A stretch of DNA of 64,000 bases from Macrotis lagotis (taxonomy: Eukaryota; Chordata; Mammalia; Peramelemorphia; Peramelidae), in contig NC_133662.1 of the NCBI RefSeq assembly GCF_037893015.1, forward strand, positions 269,810,944 to 269,874,943, given 5' to 3'. A program made the position numbers and the translations under genes. Shown piece by piece: positions 10,930-22,278 of the stretch. The notes under the pieces were generated by a model that was not told where the DNA came from, did no database searches, and worked only from the letters and a program-made list of their open reading frames with translations. Numbering within the stretch: position 1 is the first letter of the stretch; every line of letters starts with the position of its first letter.

Positions 10930-13190
10930 GTTTATTAATTTTTTTAAGTTTTTATTGATATTTTCCTTTTTGACATCTGCATAACATTCCAGGTATCTCA
11001 CCCTTCTCTTCCCCCTCCTCAAGAATAATTCCATATGGCAAATAGTATAATTTTAGAGAGGGAAAAAAATCAGCACAAGTGATGGCTACATTGGAACAAT
11101 CCAAAATGATATGCAATATGTGGTACCTACAGCCCTTCCCCTCCATGAAGGATAGGTTGGGGCTTTCTTCTCTTAGCTCTCCACCCAAATTCTACTCAAT
11201 CTTCACAATTTTGTGACATCTACTTTTATTTTATATGTGTATGTGTGGTCTTTTGGTTGTTCCTTTGTTTTGTTTTTTCCCCATTTGTATTGTTGTACTT
11301 GCAATGTACAATGTTTGCTTGAATCTGCTCACTTTGCTCCGTCAGCTCCTAGAGGTCCATGCTGGGGCACCCACACCTGACTTCTGCCATGCTCTGACCA
11401 GAAGACTTCCTGCCTACCTCTTCACTCTTGCTGCTTCATAATTTCTGTCTCCCCTCCTGTCTTATTTGGTACTTTAGGAAAGAAGTCTCTTTCTGGTCTT
11501 TCTCTTTTCACTCTGTTGCTATTGCCATCTGTACATTTGGGGTGCTTAGGAAGCAAATAAGCTTTCAGTTTTGGTTTTCTTTCTAATAGCGTTTCAAATT
11601 CTTCTTTATTGCACATCTATCTTTTATCTTCTATGGTAAAGGTCAAATTTACAGGGTAGGTCACTCTGGGATGCATCTTGGGTGCCAAGGTTCTTCCAAA
11701 CACATTAGGCCATTTCCTCCTCCCTTTTCTAATGGGAACAGAATGGTCTTGCCTTATTTGAATGTCATTTCCTTTATATCTGAAGGAATTTCTCCTGATG
11801 ACTTGCAGAAGTTGTTATTTCTGATTTAAATCATTAAATTTAACCACTATGAGCCTTGGAGTTTGAAATCTTTTTTTTCCTTCTTCTTCTGGAGGTAATC
11901 TGTGGATTCCTTCAATTAAAATTCCATTTTTCTGTATTCAGGATGTCTGGTTAGTTCTCTAATATTATTTACTTTATTATGATGCTATGGCTTGAGTTTT
12001 TTGTTTGTCTTTGTTCTGGCATGTTCTTCTTGGAGAGCTATGATCTTTTGCTTGTCTCTATATATTCTGTTTTTGAAATCATGATATTTTGTTTGTATGG
12101 TTTTGCTTTAGACATATATATATGTGTGTGTGTGTGTGTATATATATTTATGAATGTATGTGCATAATGGTTTGGGGCTTGGTTTTTATTCTAAGTGTGT
12201 CTTTCTGTATATTTGCATTGTCAGTCTATAGTTCTCTCTCTTCTTTCTTTGTTCAGGCTTGACATTGAAAATTCAAGTATTTCTTTTTGGCTCATTATTT
12301 TTGCTCTGCAGGCCATAAATTCTGGTATCATGGCTCTCATTTCTATCTTAAATTACTCAAGAACAGTGTGTGTGGTTTTGTGTTCTATTCCACAAGGTCT
12401 TCTGTTTCCTCAAATGTCAGATCATTTCCCTTTGCTTTGCAGTATTTATTTATAGGTGACTGCATTAATTTACTGTAGCTGGAGGCCATATTTCCTTCTG
12501 TTTTTTCCTTTTGATTTTTCTGTTCATTTTCAAGATGTAAGAAGTTTTCTACTTGAGACCTTTGGTCATTTCAAGGTCCCCCCTTATTTCCCACATATTG
12601 CTCATTTTCTGATTCTGTCCTGTCTGATCATAAATTTTTTAGAGACTGGATCTCAAAGTATCACCCTCCTTTCCCATTGGACGTGGGTTCACAGCTAACT
12701 TTGGGGTGTTTGAATGTGATCTCAATTGGTTGCTGAGCTCTTTACTTCAGGTTCACTGGAGTTCTTAACAGCGCCTTCCCCCACCCTCCATGGATAGTGT
12801 TTTGCCCTGGTGGCTTGATTAGCTGTCTATGTTTTTCAGTTCTCTGCCTTGGCACTAGCAGTTCAAAACGACCAGCAATTCAGTTTTATAACATTGGTGC
12901 TGCCAGGTTGCAGCACCCAGTAGACTTTTACTCATAAAGCGCGATAGCCAAGCTAACTGCAAACCTCTGAGAAAACTTCCATAGTCTGGAGTAGGGTCCC
13001 TTATGGCCCTGGAAAAGGGCAAGGGATGGGGTGTTGGGGTGCATTTTGATATAAACTTGTGTTTTTTTCATAGGGTCTGCTAATGAGGCCTCAATGAGAG
13101 GTATGGGGAGGGGCATCCTACATGAGTTTGGGTTAGCAAATATCAGTTTCTGGAAGTTTAACCATCTTTAGTGATTTAGACCAAGGAAAT
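10930..13190 (-). mobile_element. L1-lineage HAL1-like LINE (antisense, degenerate)
   Basis: The plus strand begins with the reverse complement of a marsupial L1-type 3' UTR (TTTTTATTGATATTTTCC, then a CTGCTCACTTTGCTCCGTCAG-like box). Without ORF2 in between, it passes into sequence resembling the ORF1 region in antisense (TCTGTGGATTCCTTCAATT near 11900; AGGATGTCTGGTTAG near 11940). It may reach 5'-UTR sequence near 13.0-13.2 kb. An element with ORF1 joined to the 3' UTR is the definition of HAL1 (half-L1). Frames are destroyed. An internal TG/TA microsatellite lies near 12113-12150. Boundaries are approximate. Confidence 0.5.
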
Positions 13191-13260
13191 TTCTAAAGCT
13201 GCTTCATCTTTGGTGCCAAATTTCTGTTTTGTAGAGATTCAAGAGGTCATAGAGATCAAA

Positions 13261-13446
13261 GAAAATGTTTGGTCCTGGGGTAGCTAGGTGGTGTAGTGGA
13301 TAAAGCACCAACCTTGGAGTCTGGAGTACTTGGGTTCAAATCCAGTCTCAGACATTTAATAATTACCTAGCTGTGTGGCCTTGGGCAAGCCACTTAACTC
13401 CATTTGCCTTGCAAAAAAAAAAAACTAAAAAAAAATGTTTGGTCCT
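13261..13446 (+). repeat. WSINE1-like SINE with target-site duplication
   Basis: The element (about 13277-13431, GGGGTAGCTAGGTGGTG to an A-rich tail) is flanked by direct repeats AAAATGTTTGGTCCT at about 13262-13276 and 13432-13446. This is a clear sign of LINE-mediated retrotransposition and relatively recent insertion. Confidence 0.9.
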
Positions 13447-13584
13447 CAATCTTGCTGCTGACATGACCCAGAAATCACATTATTGAATTTGCGTTTACCT
13501 TTTCAAGTGAACCTGAACAATATTGCATTCATTTACTCATATCCTTTAAAAAGGAATAGGATGGAAACCAATTGTCCCTCAAAA

Positions 13585-13778
13585 AAATCTTGTGCCAGGG
13601 GACAGCTAAGTGGTGCCGTGGATAAAGCACCAGCCCTGGAATCAGGAGGCCCTGAGTTCAAATCTGGCCTCAGACACTTAATAATGACCTAGCTGTGTTA
13701 TCTTTAGCAAGTCACTTAATCCCAGTGCCTTGCAAAAAACAAAAAAGAAGAAAAAAATGCTAAAGAAATCTTGTGCCA
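13585..13778 (+). repeat. WSINE1-like SINE with target-site duplication
   Basis: Element from about 13598 (GGGGACAGCTAAGTGGTG) to an A-rich tail, flanked by the 13-bp direct repeat AAATCTTGTGCCA at 13585-13597 and 13766-13778. Confidence 0.9.
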
Positions 13779-13868
13779 AACTTAGTATAGGGTTGGGAAA
13801 ACAGAAGTTAGTGCTAAGATAGGATTAAGGAATAATGTTCACAAGGTTCTATGAACAGTTCAAAACTA

Positions 13869-14130
13869 TCAAATCAGATGAGGACTGAGTTCACCATACA
13901 GCAAACCCTGCCTGAGACAAGAGAAATGACTAAAGTTAATAGAGAAGTAACCAAAAGGCAGACTTGCCTTGTGAAGTAGATTCATCTGGAGAAAACAGAA
14001 GGAATAACACAGGGTATTCATGCCCTTTTTATGAACCACTCGGCAATTCTCCAAGACCAGATTTTTAATTCTGGTCCCAACCACTGGTGGTTCTGTAGGG
14101 GCAACTGTCTCCAAGATGCTCACCTATTTG
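13869..14130. other. non-coding, short ORF judged random
   Basis: A minus-strand 84-codon frame lies here. It has no recognisable domain and no splice context, and repeats surround it, so I treat it as chance. Confidence 0.5.
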
Positions 14131-14225
14131 TCAAATCCAGTCTCAGACACTTAATAATCACCTAGCTGTGTGACCTTGGGCAAGCCACTTAACCCCATTG
14201 CCTTGCAAAAACTGAAAAAAAGAAA
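14131..14225 (+). repeat. WSINE1-like SINE, 5'-truncated
   Basis: Begins inside the element (CAAATCCAGTCTCAGACAC) and runs to TTGCCTTGCAAAAACTG and an A-rich tail. Confidence 0.8.
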
Positions 14226-15127
14226 ATATCAACCAAAGCCAAACTTGGCAATTACCACCCCCAGAGGATTTGCTAGCAGATTATAAAAATATACCTTAGA
14301 GTGAAATCATTTAAGCTGATAAAGCAACATTACATTAACCTCATGTTTTAAGAAAGGAAATTGCTTATCCTTTTTGTTTGTCATGTCAGAAAAACACTGT
14401 AGAAAATAGAATAAGCAATGTAAAAAAGATACCATGATAGCCTAAGAAAGGAGCTAACCAGGTTGCTCTTTAAGCAAACTTAAATGAATTCTGTACCAGG
14501 TCTCAGAAGGAAATAACAGATGTTCAGCACAGGTACAATGTCAGAAATCTTAGAAGGATCTTGGGGAAAAGCAGAAGGATTAGAAAGACAAATGCTGTTC
14601 TGATTTTCAGTTATAGGAGAGAGGGTATTCCCCAGATAACACAGGAAAGTAGGTGTATCATATAATGACAGGAAAACCATTGAACAGGTTATTAATATTT
14701 AGATAGAGAATCAAGAAAATAAGAATGAAGTGATTCATGGGCTCCAAGATAGGTTCATGCCAGGCCAAAGCATTTTATTTTGCTGTCTGAGTTATGAAGG
14801 AAATCCATAGATCAAGAGAAGGTGAAGATGTATTCAAGTCATACGTTATTTTTTAACTCTCTGAACTTGTTCAAGTGATTTTTGAAACAAAAAGCCTGGG
14901 AATCTATTATGTGCTACCCTGAGAAGCTATGTGTCCTAGTGAAAGAGAGATGATCTTGGAACCATGAAGAGCTGGGTTCAGTATCTCCTCTGTCACATGC
15001 TGGTTATGTGACCTTGGACAGCTCACCTCATCTCTCAGGGGTCTGCACTTCTACAACTCCATCCCTTTACTATTTGGGTCTTAGGGCCAATTTTCCTACA
15101 AATTTTTGGTTAACTAAAATCTGTTTT
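14226..15127. other. non-coding, nothing recognised
   Basis: Unique-looking sequence. A weak MIR-like tract is present at about 14925-15050 (GGTTATGTGACCTTGG). No gene seen. Confidence 0.45.
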
Positions 15128-15311
15128 AATATCAACCAAACCCGGGGCAGCTAGGTGGTACAGTGGATAAAGCACCGGCCCTGGAGTCAGGAGGACCTGA
15201 GTGCAAATCCCGCCTCAGACACTTAATAATGACCTAGCTGTGTGGCCTTGGGCAAGCCACTTAACCCCATTGCTGTGCAAAAGCTAAAAACAGAAAATAT
15301 CAACCAGACCC
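15128..15311 (+). repeat. WSINE1-like SINE with target-site duplication
   Basis: Near-consensus copy from GGGGCAGCTAGGTGG at about 15144 to an A-rich tail. It is flanked by AATATCAACCAAACCC at the 5' side and AATATCAACCAGACCC at the 3' side (one mismatch). Confidence 0.9.
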
Positions 15312-15639
15312 AAATAAGAATGTAAAAATTTACTTAAGAATTTCTTATAATACAAAACCACTGGGCAAGTCTTAACTAGACCTGACTTCTTGGTGTGATA
15401 CAAATCATCCAGCTAAACCAGCCATTTTGTAAAACTCTAAAGGCAGTTTAATCTGTATCCTTGACTTAGTTAACCAATAGTTTGTTTGACATCTACCTCA
15501 TGGAGTAGATGAGATTGTGACTCTGTTTAAGTCTGTTCTACTTTTAAGACATTGAAGGAAGCAGAAGATTATAGATCTATCTTCTTTTTAACTTTTATGG
15601 CCTAAAAGAAATGGACAAGATTGAAATAGTTAAAAGAAG

Positions 15640-15765
15640 TGTTTCTCAGGGGCAGCTAGGTGGTGCAGTAGATAGAGCACCAATCCTGGTGTCGAGGACC
15701 CTGAATTCAAATTTGACCACACTGTCTTACCAAAAAAAAAAAAAAAAAGGTGTTTCTCTGTCTCT
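15640..15765 (+). repeat. WSINE1-like SINE, internally deleted
   Basis: Head GGGGCAGCTAGGTGGTGCAG is present, but the middle is shortened before a pure A run. The flanks repeat GTGTTTCTC on both sides, consistent with a target-site duplication. Confidence 0.75.
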
Positions 15766-16214
15766 CTGAAGCCATTTTGTCTACAAAACCTTGTCAGAAT
15801 CCTCATGATTATTTCAAATTTTCACTGAGTCATGAACCTTTATTTGAGCATAATCATAAACCCTCCATTTTTCTCTTTCTGATTTATATGTTGTATTGAA
15901 CATATAATTGGCAGTCACATGGACTGAGAGAGTTTATTTCTCCCCGCAACAATGGTGTAATAAAGAGTGAGCTATATGAATTTATGGGATTTGAATTCAA
16001 ATCACTAGCTTGGACAAGTTACTTTCCCTTCTTGGGCCTCAGTTTTCTTCTCTGTAAAATAAGGGAAACTGGAATAAGCAATATCTAAGGTCCCTTCCAG
16101 CCCTAAATCATTGATCCTTGGAGAATATCAGCAGAAATGAATTCAGCGGATATAAGCAAGGGGAGGGACCTCTCACAAGTCTTTCTTAATGGGGCAAATC
16201 AAAAAAGATGATAA

Positions 16215-17715
16215 TCATATTTTTTTAAATATATATTTATTTTCATCCATATGCGCATTATATTTTTTAAGTTACAAAATTTCCTTCCATTTCCCATTTT
16301 CCATTTCCACTACCCTCCCCTCAGCATCAAATACAATAAGGTTAACATTGTACATACATATTTTTTGATAAACATGCTTACCCATTGGTTAGTTTCAGTA
16401 TGAGGAATTAGAATTGAGGGAAAGAGATACATATGAGATCATTTTTATACAGTGTTTATCAGATTCTGAAGGGCTTTCTTTTGTTTTGTTCTGTTTTGTG
16501 TTTCTTCCTCTGCATGGGGATCATATTGTCCATAGCCAGTCTGGTACAGTCGTCCTAGCTCTCTGGACTACTGAGAGGAGCTGCTGCCATAAAGGTTGTT
16601 CATCTCACAAAGTTGTTGTTCATGTGGACATTGTTCTCTTGGTTCTGCTCCCTTCACTCAGCATCTGATCCCGAAAGTCATCCCATGCTTCTCTAGAGTC
16701 CAAGCATTTATAGTTTCCTCTAGAACAATAGTATTCCATAGTATTCATGTACCATAACTTGTTTAGCCATTCCCCAGTTGATGGGCATCCCCTCAATTTC
16801 CAGTTCTTTGCCACTACAGAGAGAGTTGCTATGAATATTTTGGAACATGTAGGACTTTTCCCTTTTTAAAAATTTCTTCTGGATATAGGCCTGCAATTGG
16901 AATTGCTGAGTAAAAGGGTATGAACAGTTTTATTACTCTTTGGGCAGAGTTCCATAATGCTCTCCAGAAAGATTGTATCTGTTCACAACTCCACCAGCAA
17001 TGCATCAGTGTCCCAAGCCTCCCACAGCCTCTCCAACATTGATTGTTTTCCTTTTTTCTCATCTTGATAGGTGTGAAGTGATACTTCATTGTTATTTTAA
17101 TTTGAATTTCTCTAATCAATAATGATTTGGAGCATTTTTTCATGTGATTTTATATATATATATATATGTATATGTATATATAGTTTTAATTTCTTCATTT
17201 GAGAGCTGTCTGTTTATATCCTTTGACCATTTGTCAATTGGGGAAATGACTTATGGCCTTATAAATTTGATGCAATTCTCTAAATGTTTTAGAAATGGGA
17301 CTTTTATCAGAACTCCTGGTTGTGAAGATTGTTTCCCAGAGTTCTGTTTTCCTTCTAATTTTGGCAACATTGATTTTATTAGTGCAAAACCTTTTCAGTT
17401 TAATAAAGTCAAAATCATTCATTTTGCAGTTCATAATGTGCTCTAATTCTTGTTTGGTCATACATTTACCCCCTTTCCCTAGATCTGATAGACAAAGTAT
17501 TTCTTGGTCTATTCATTTATCTATGCTGTCACTCTTTATATCTAAATCCTATACCCATTTTGATCTTATTTTAGTATAGGATGTGACATGTAGATCTGTG
17601 CCTAGCTTTTGCCATACTATTTTCCAGTTTTCCCAACAATTGTTGTCAAATAATGAGTTCTTATCCCAGAAGCTGATGTCTTGGGTTTGTCAATCAATAG
17701 ATTGCTATATTCTAC
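16215..17715 (-). mobile_element. L1 LINE 3' part (antisense, 5'-truncated)
   Basis: Minus-strand frames at 16829-17143 and 16620-16814 give the C-terminal part of L1 ORF2. Visible are KYHFTPIKM, then [33 protein letters not shown], and in the second frame STGEWLNKLWYMNTMEYYC. A further minus frame at 17234-17461 matches the segment upstream (FDFIKLKRFCTNK, ELWETIFTTRSSDK). Frameshifts separate the pieces, so the copy is dead. The 3' UTR and A/T-rich tail are at about 16215-16400. Confidence 0.85.
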
Positions 17716-18869
17716 GTGAGGATAAAAAGGTACAAAAATATGATTCAAATCTACTAAGATTCACTACCACAACTCCCATCACATGAAGTCATCATTTATT
17801 TGATTATTTTAATGCAATGATGAGCATAGGGAAGGGTGACAAGAAATGTGAAAAACATTGACTCCATATCAAGAAACAGAAGAAAGCAAAGATTAGTAGA
17901 AGTTTCATGTTGACAGAACATGAATAATAGATACCTTGCAAAAAGAATATTCTGGTCATGACAACCACGGAACATCACCACCACCACCCTGCACATACAC
18001 ATGAACTTGATGTGATGGAGATAAGAACTAGTTACTCATGTGACTTGTGTTAGCTATGCTACAGCAAAAATCAAAGATCAAATTAGAATATAAATGAAAG
18101 CCATGACTTATCGTTAAAACAGCTCCCACACTATCTCTTTAAACAAGCTATTGACATAGGAAAATGAGAAATGGATAAAAAGAATGGATTTCCATCACTA
18201 TGTTCTCCAGATGTAAAATTACTATAAATCAATCACCACCATAAGGACAAAGGATCTTAGAAACCACACTGACCAGCAAACACTCAATCTCCTTGCCAGT
18301 CAGTGAGATATAGCAGCCAAGAAATCTCATTTGTTAAATCCTAGTAGAAGCTGATCATCCCAGTGGGAGAGGAGGAAGTATAACCTGGCAAGGTTCAAGG
18401 TTGCAATGGGCTGGACTTACTTATAACTTGCTTCCATTTATTGTTCTACATGACCCCAGCTGCTGAGTCTCTGGAAGAGTCAGGCAGGAGCTCCTAGGAT
18501 ACCGATGGTGTCTGTTCAAGATGTTCATAGGCAGCTCCTGAGACTGAACAGAACAAATTGAGGGATGAGGGACAAGATGTGTTTCAGAGATGTACATCTG
18601 ATCTTTAGTCTTTTCCTTGTCCTGCTGCAAGTCAGATATGCAGTGGACACTTTAGGAAAAGAGATAAACAGAAAACCCTATATAGTATTATTTATAGATT
18701 TTGCGTTCAGATTCACAAATACCACAAATGGTGTTCATAAAGAGTCAGGACAGAAACAATTGAACAATAAAAACAGCAAAAGTTGTTCAGCTGTTTCACT
18801 CATTGACTTTGTGTCTCCATTTGGGGTTTGTCTCTCCATAAGTCTGATAGGCAATGATCAGGGTCACTT
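17716..18869. other. non-coding, nothing recognised
   Basis: Sequence between two antisense L1 copies. No recognisable coding frame. The minus frame at 17796-18002 and the plus frame at 18565-18885 show no domain. Confidence 0.45.
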
Positions 18870-19050
18870 AATCCTGACATCCTGAGTCATATCTGGCCAC
18901 TAGTACCAAAAAAGCACTGGAGGAGAAAGAGTCTAGTGACTTAGCACAGAACCCCCTTGCTCAAGTGCAATTATTTTCATGTCATGATATCAGCTCCCTG
19001 GTGTTGGGGGTCTTCTTTGAAAATGAAGGATATCATTATCATCATCATCA
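18870..19050 (+). repeat. RTE-tailed SINE, 5'-truncated
   Basis: The body (CATATCTGGCCACTAGTACC, GGAGGAGAAAGAG) ends with a GGTCTTCTTTGAAAATGAAGG tail followed by an (ATC)n run. The tail matches the 3' end of the RTE LINE seen at 6.4 kb. Confidence 0.7.
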
Positions 19051-20468
19051 GGTAATATATTCCATGATTTTCTAATTTTATGATATCATTCTTAATATCT
19101 AGGCCTTATATCCATTTTGATAAGATAAAAGGAAAATGCCTATGCCAAATTTCTGCCAGACTGCATTCCCAACAATTTTTTTCCAAATAAAGAATTCTTA
19201 TCCTAAAAGTTTAAATCTCTATGCATGTCAAACATGATTACTGTAATCATTTACTACTGTGCGTTGTAAGTCTAGTCTGTCCGCTGATCTACCTTTTTCT
19301 TAGCCAGTACCAGATAGTTTCAATAAATACTGCCCAATGGTATGTAGTTTAACATCTGATACTGCTAAAAATCTTCCTTTCCACTTTTTTCCATTAATTC
19401 CTCTGATATTCTTTAACCTTTTGTTCTTCTGAACAATTTTTTTTCTAGCTCAGTTAAAAAAATTATAATTTATTTGGGATGGCATTGAATAGATTAAGTA
19501 AAATTTTCATTTTTATGTTTTGGCTCTGCCTACTCATGACAATTAATATTTTTCCAATCGTTTAAATTTGATTTTATTTGTATAAATAAAAATTTATCTA
19601 GGTCCTAGATATGTTTTGGTAAGTATAGTCACAGGCATTATATACTATCTACAGTTATTTTAAACAGGATATCTCTTACTATTTTTTTCTTGTAAAATAT
19701 TGTTGGTCACATACAGAAATGCTGATGACTTATGTAGGATTCTTTCATATCCTGATACTTTACTAAAATTATTCATTGCTTCCGCTAATTTTTGGTTGAA
19801 TCTTTAAGATTTTCAAAGTATATCATCACACTGAGGGCAAATATTGTCCATTATTATCCATTCTGATTCCTTCAATTGCTTTTTTGTCTCTAATTATTAT
19901 TCATAGCACTGGTAATACAATAGTGAATACTATTGGTGATAATAGGAATCCTTGTTTCACTCCTGATCTTACTGGGAATGTTTCTAGTTTATTCCAATTA
20001 AAAATAACGCTTGCTGATTTTTTTAGGTAGGCATGGCATTTTTTTATCATTTTAAGGAAAAATCCATTTGTATCTATGCCTTCCAATTGTTTTTTAACAG
20101 GAATGAGTGCTGTATTTTAATCAAAATATTTCTTCATTCATTAATATGATCATATTATTTTTATTATTTTTTGTTATTGACATAATTCTGTGAATAATTT
20201 TCCTAATATTAAACCACCCCTGCAATTCTGGTATAAATCCCACTTGGTCACAATCTATCTTTCATAGCTAGTATTTTAGTTAGGGTTTGCATTCAGATTC
20301 ATTAAGGAAATTAGTCCATAATTTTTCCCCTCTGTTTTAGCTGTTCTGTTTTAGGTATAAGTACTATAATTTTTACACAAAAAGCTTGGTCGGATCTTTA
20401 TCTATTACTCAAAATAATTTCTTTAATATTGAAACTAGTTGATCTTGAAATGTTTCATTGAATTCACT

Positions 20469-20760
20469 TGTAAATCCATCTGGGGGCAGCTAGGTGGCGT
20501 AGTGGATAGAACACCAGCCCTGAAGTCAGGAGTACCTGGGTTCAAATCCGGCCTCAGACACTTAATAATTACCTAGCTGTGTGGCCTTGGGCAAGTCACT
20601 TAACCCCATTGCCTTATAAAAAAAATAAATAAGTAGATAGATAAATAAATAAATGGATGAATAAATAAATAAATGAGTGGGTGGATGGATAAATAAATGA
20701 ATGAATGAATGAATAAGTAAATAAATTAATTAATTAATAAATTAATGTAAAACCATCTGG
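20469..20760 (+). repeat. WSINE1-like SINE with expanded AAAT tail
   Basis: The element starts GGGGGCAGCTAGGTGGCG at about 20482. Its A-tail has become an (AAAT/AATG)n microsatellite at 20618-20745. Direct repeats TGTAAATCCATCTGG (5') and TGTAAAACCATCTGG (3') flank the whole, so the microsatellite lies inside the insertion. Confidence 0.85.
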
Positions 20761-20799
20761 TCCTGATGCATTTTTCTTAGGAAGTTCATTTATGGTCTG

Positions 20800-20965
20800 T
20801 TCAATTTATTTTTTTTTGAAAGGCAATGGGGTAAAGTGGCTTGCCCAAGGCCACACAGCTAGTCAATTATTAAGTGTCTGAGGCCAGATTTGAACTCAGG
20901 TACTCCTGACTCCAAGGCTCATGATTTATCCACTGCACCACCTAGCTGCCCCTTGTTCAATTTTT
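20800..20965 (-). repeat. WSINE1-like SINE (antisense)
   Basis: Plus strand reads GCAATGGGGTAAAGTGGC to CACCTAGCTGCCCC. TGTTCAATTT flanks it on both sides as a target-site duplication. Confidence 0.85.
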
Positions 20966-21370
20966 TTAAGTTTATTTAAATATTATATTTCCTCTGTAAA
21001 TCCAGGCAGCTTATATTTTTGCAAATATTTCTTCATTTCTCTTAAATTGTTGGATTCATTAGCATATAAATGACCAAAATAACACTATATAAGTGCTTTG
21101 ACTTCATTTTCTGCAGTGGTACACTCATTTCTTTCCTTTTTAATACTAATGATTTGGTTTTCTTTCTCTTCTTTTTGAACCATATATACCAATGGTTTAT
21201 CTATTTTACTGCTTTTATTACATTCCCAATTCATTGTTCTGCTCTTTCTCTACTTTACTGATATAAGTATTTTGATATGCTGTCTCATTGTGATTCTCTT
21301 TACTGAAATTATTGGTTGTTTCTATGCTATTTCTTAAACTCACTAATTCTTTAAGATTAGATTGTTTGAT

Positions 21371-21965
21371 ATCACCTCTCACCTCTCAGACTGGCCAGTA
21401 TAACCAGAAAGGACAATAATTGATGTTGGAAGGGATGCAGAAAATATGGGACACTAATACATTGCTGGTGGAGCTGTGAACTCATCCAACCTTTTTGTAG
21501 AGCAATTTGGAATTATGCCCAAAGGGCAACAAAAATGAGCATCCTCTTTGATCCAGCAATACCACTACTGGGTGTATACCCTGAAGAGATCATGAAAAAG
21601 GGTAAAAACATCACTGGTACAAAAATATTCATAGTAGCCCTGTTTGTGGTGGGAAAGAATTGGAAATTAAGTGAATCTCCATCAATTGGGGAATGGCTTA
21701 GCAAACTGTGGTCTATGTATGTCATGGAACACTATTGTTCTATTAGAAACCAGGAGGGATGGGATTTCAGGGAAGCCTAGAGCGATTTGCATGAACTGAT
21801 GCTGAATGAGATGAGCAGAACCAGAAAAACACCGTACACCCTAACAGCAACATGGGGGGTTAAGGTCACCCACTGTTTCTACCTGTAATTCATTGAACTT
21901 TTCTTTTAAAATGTAAATGTTATAACATTTGATGAATATGAGTTAAGTATTGATACTGCTTCATT
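21371..21965 (+). mobile_element. L1 LINE 3' fragment (sense)
   Basis: The plus-strand frame at 21535-21780 is the ORF2 C-terminus: LFDPAIPLLGVYPEEIMKKG, then ALFVVGKNWKLSES, PSIGEWLSKLWSMYVMEHYC. Just upstream, GGACACTAATACATTGCTGG and GTGGAGCTGTGAACTC belong to the preceding conserved C-rich block. The 3' UTR runs to about 21960. Its orientation is opposite to the L1 sequence on both sides. Confidence 0.85.
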
Positions 21966-21977
21966 TTCTATTGTACC

Positions 21978-22278
21978 TTGTTTGGACAACTGGGTGGTCC
22001 AGTGGGCTTGGAGTCAGGAGGATGGGAGTTTGAGTACAGTTTCAGGCACTTGACTCTTACTAGCTGTATGACCTTGGATTGCCTCGCATCCAGGGCCATC
22101 TTCAGTCATCCTGATTCAGATTTGGCCACTGGACCCAGATGGCTCTGGAGGAGAAAGGGAGGCTGGGGACTCAGTACACCTCCCCCCTCACTCAAATCCA
22201 ATTCACGTGTTTGTCAAGGCATCACCTCCCTGATGTCATGGTCATCTTCTAAAATGAAGGACAACCTTTTATCAAAAT
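21978..22278 (+). repeat. RTE-tailed SINE
   Basis: Approximately 300-bp SINE: tRNA-like head with TGGAGTCAGGAGG, middle CCACTGGACCCAGATGG, then CACCTCCCTGATGTCATGG and a TGAAGGACAACC tail. Confidence 0.8.

Larger units (their letters stand above)
19051..21370 (-). mobile_element. L1 LINE, ORF2 reverse-transcriptase region (antisense)
   Basis: The minus-strand frame at 19901-20086 is a recognisable L1 RT segment: MEGIDTNGFFLKMIKKC, then FNWNKLETFPVRSG and VKQGFLLSPIVFTIVLPVL. It corresponds to the conserved ...G.RQGCPLSPLLFNIVLEVLA block of L1 ORF2. The surrounding plus strand has the familiar antisense phrasing of L1 ORF2 (CTGGTATAAATCCCACTTGG near 20230). Many stops are present. A WSINE1-like SINE in each orientation is inserted at about 20483 and 20800. 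The same antisense element seems to continue beyond 22.27 kb. Confidence 0.8.
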
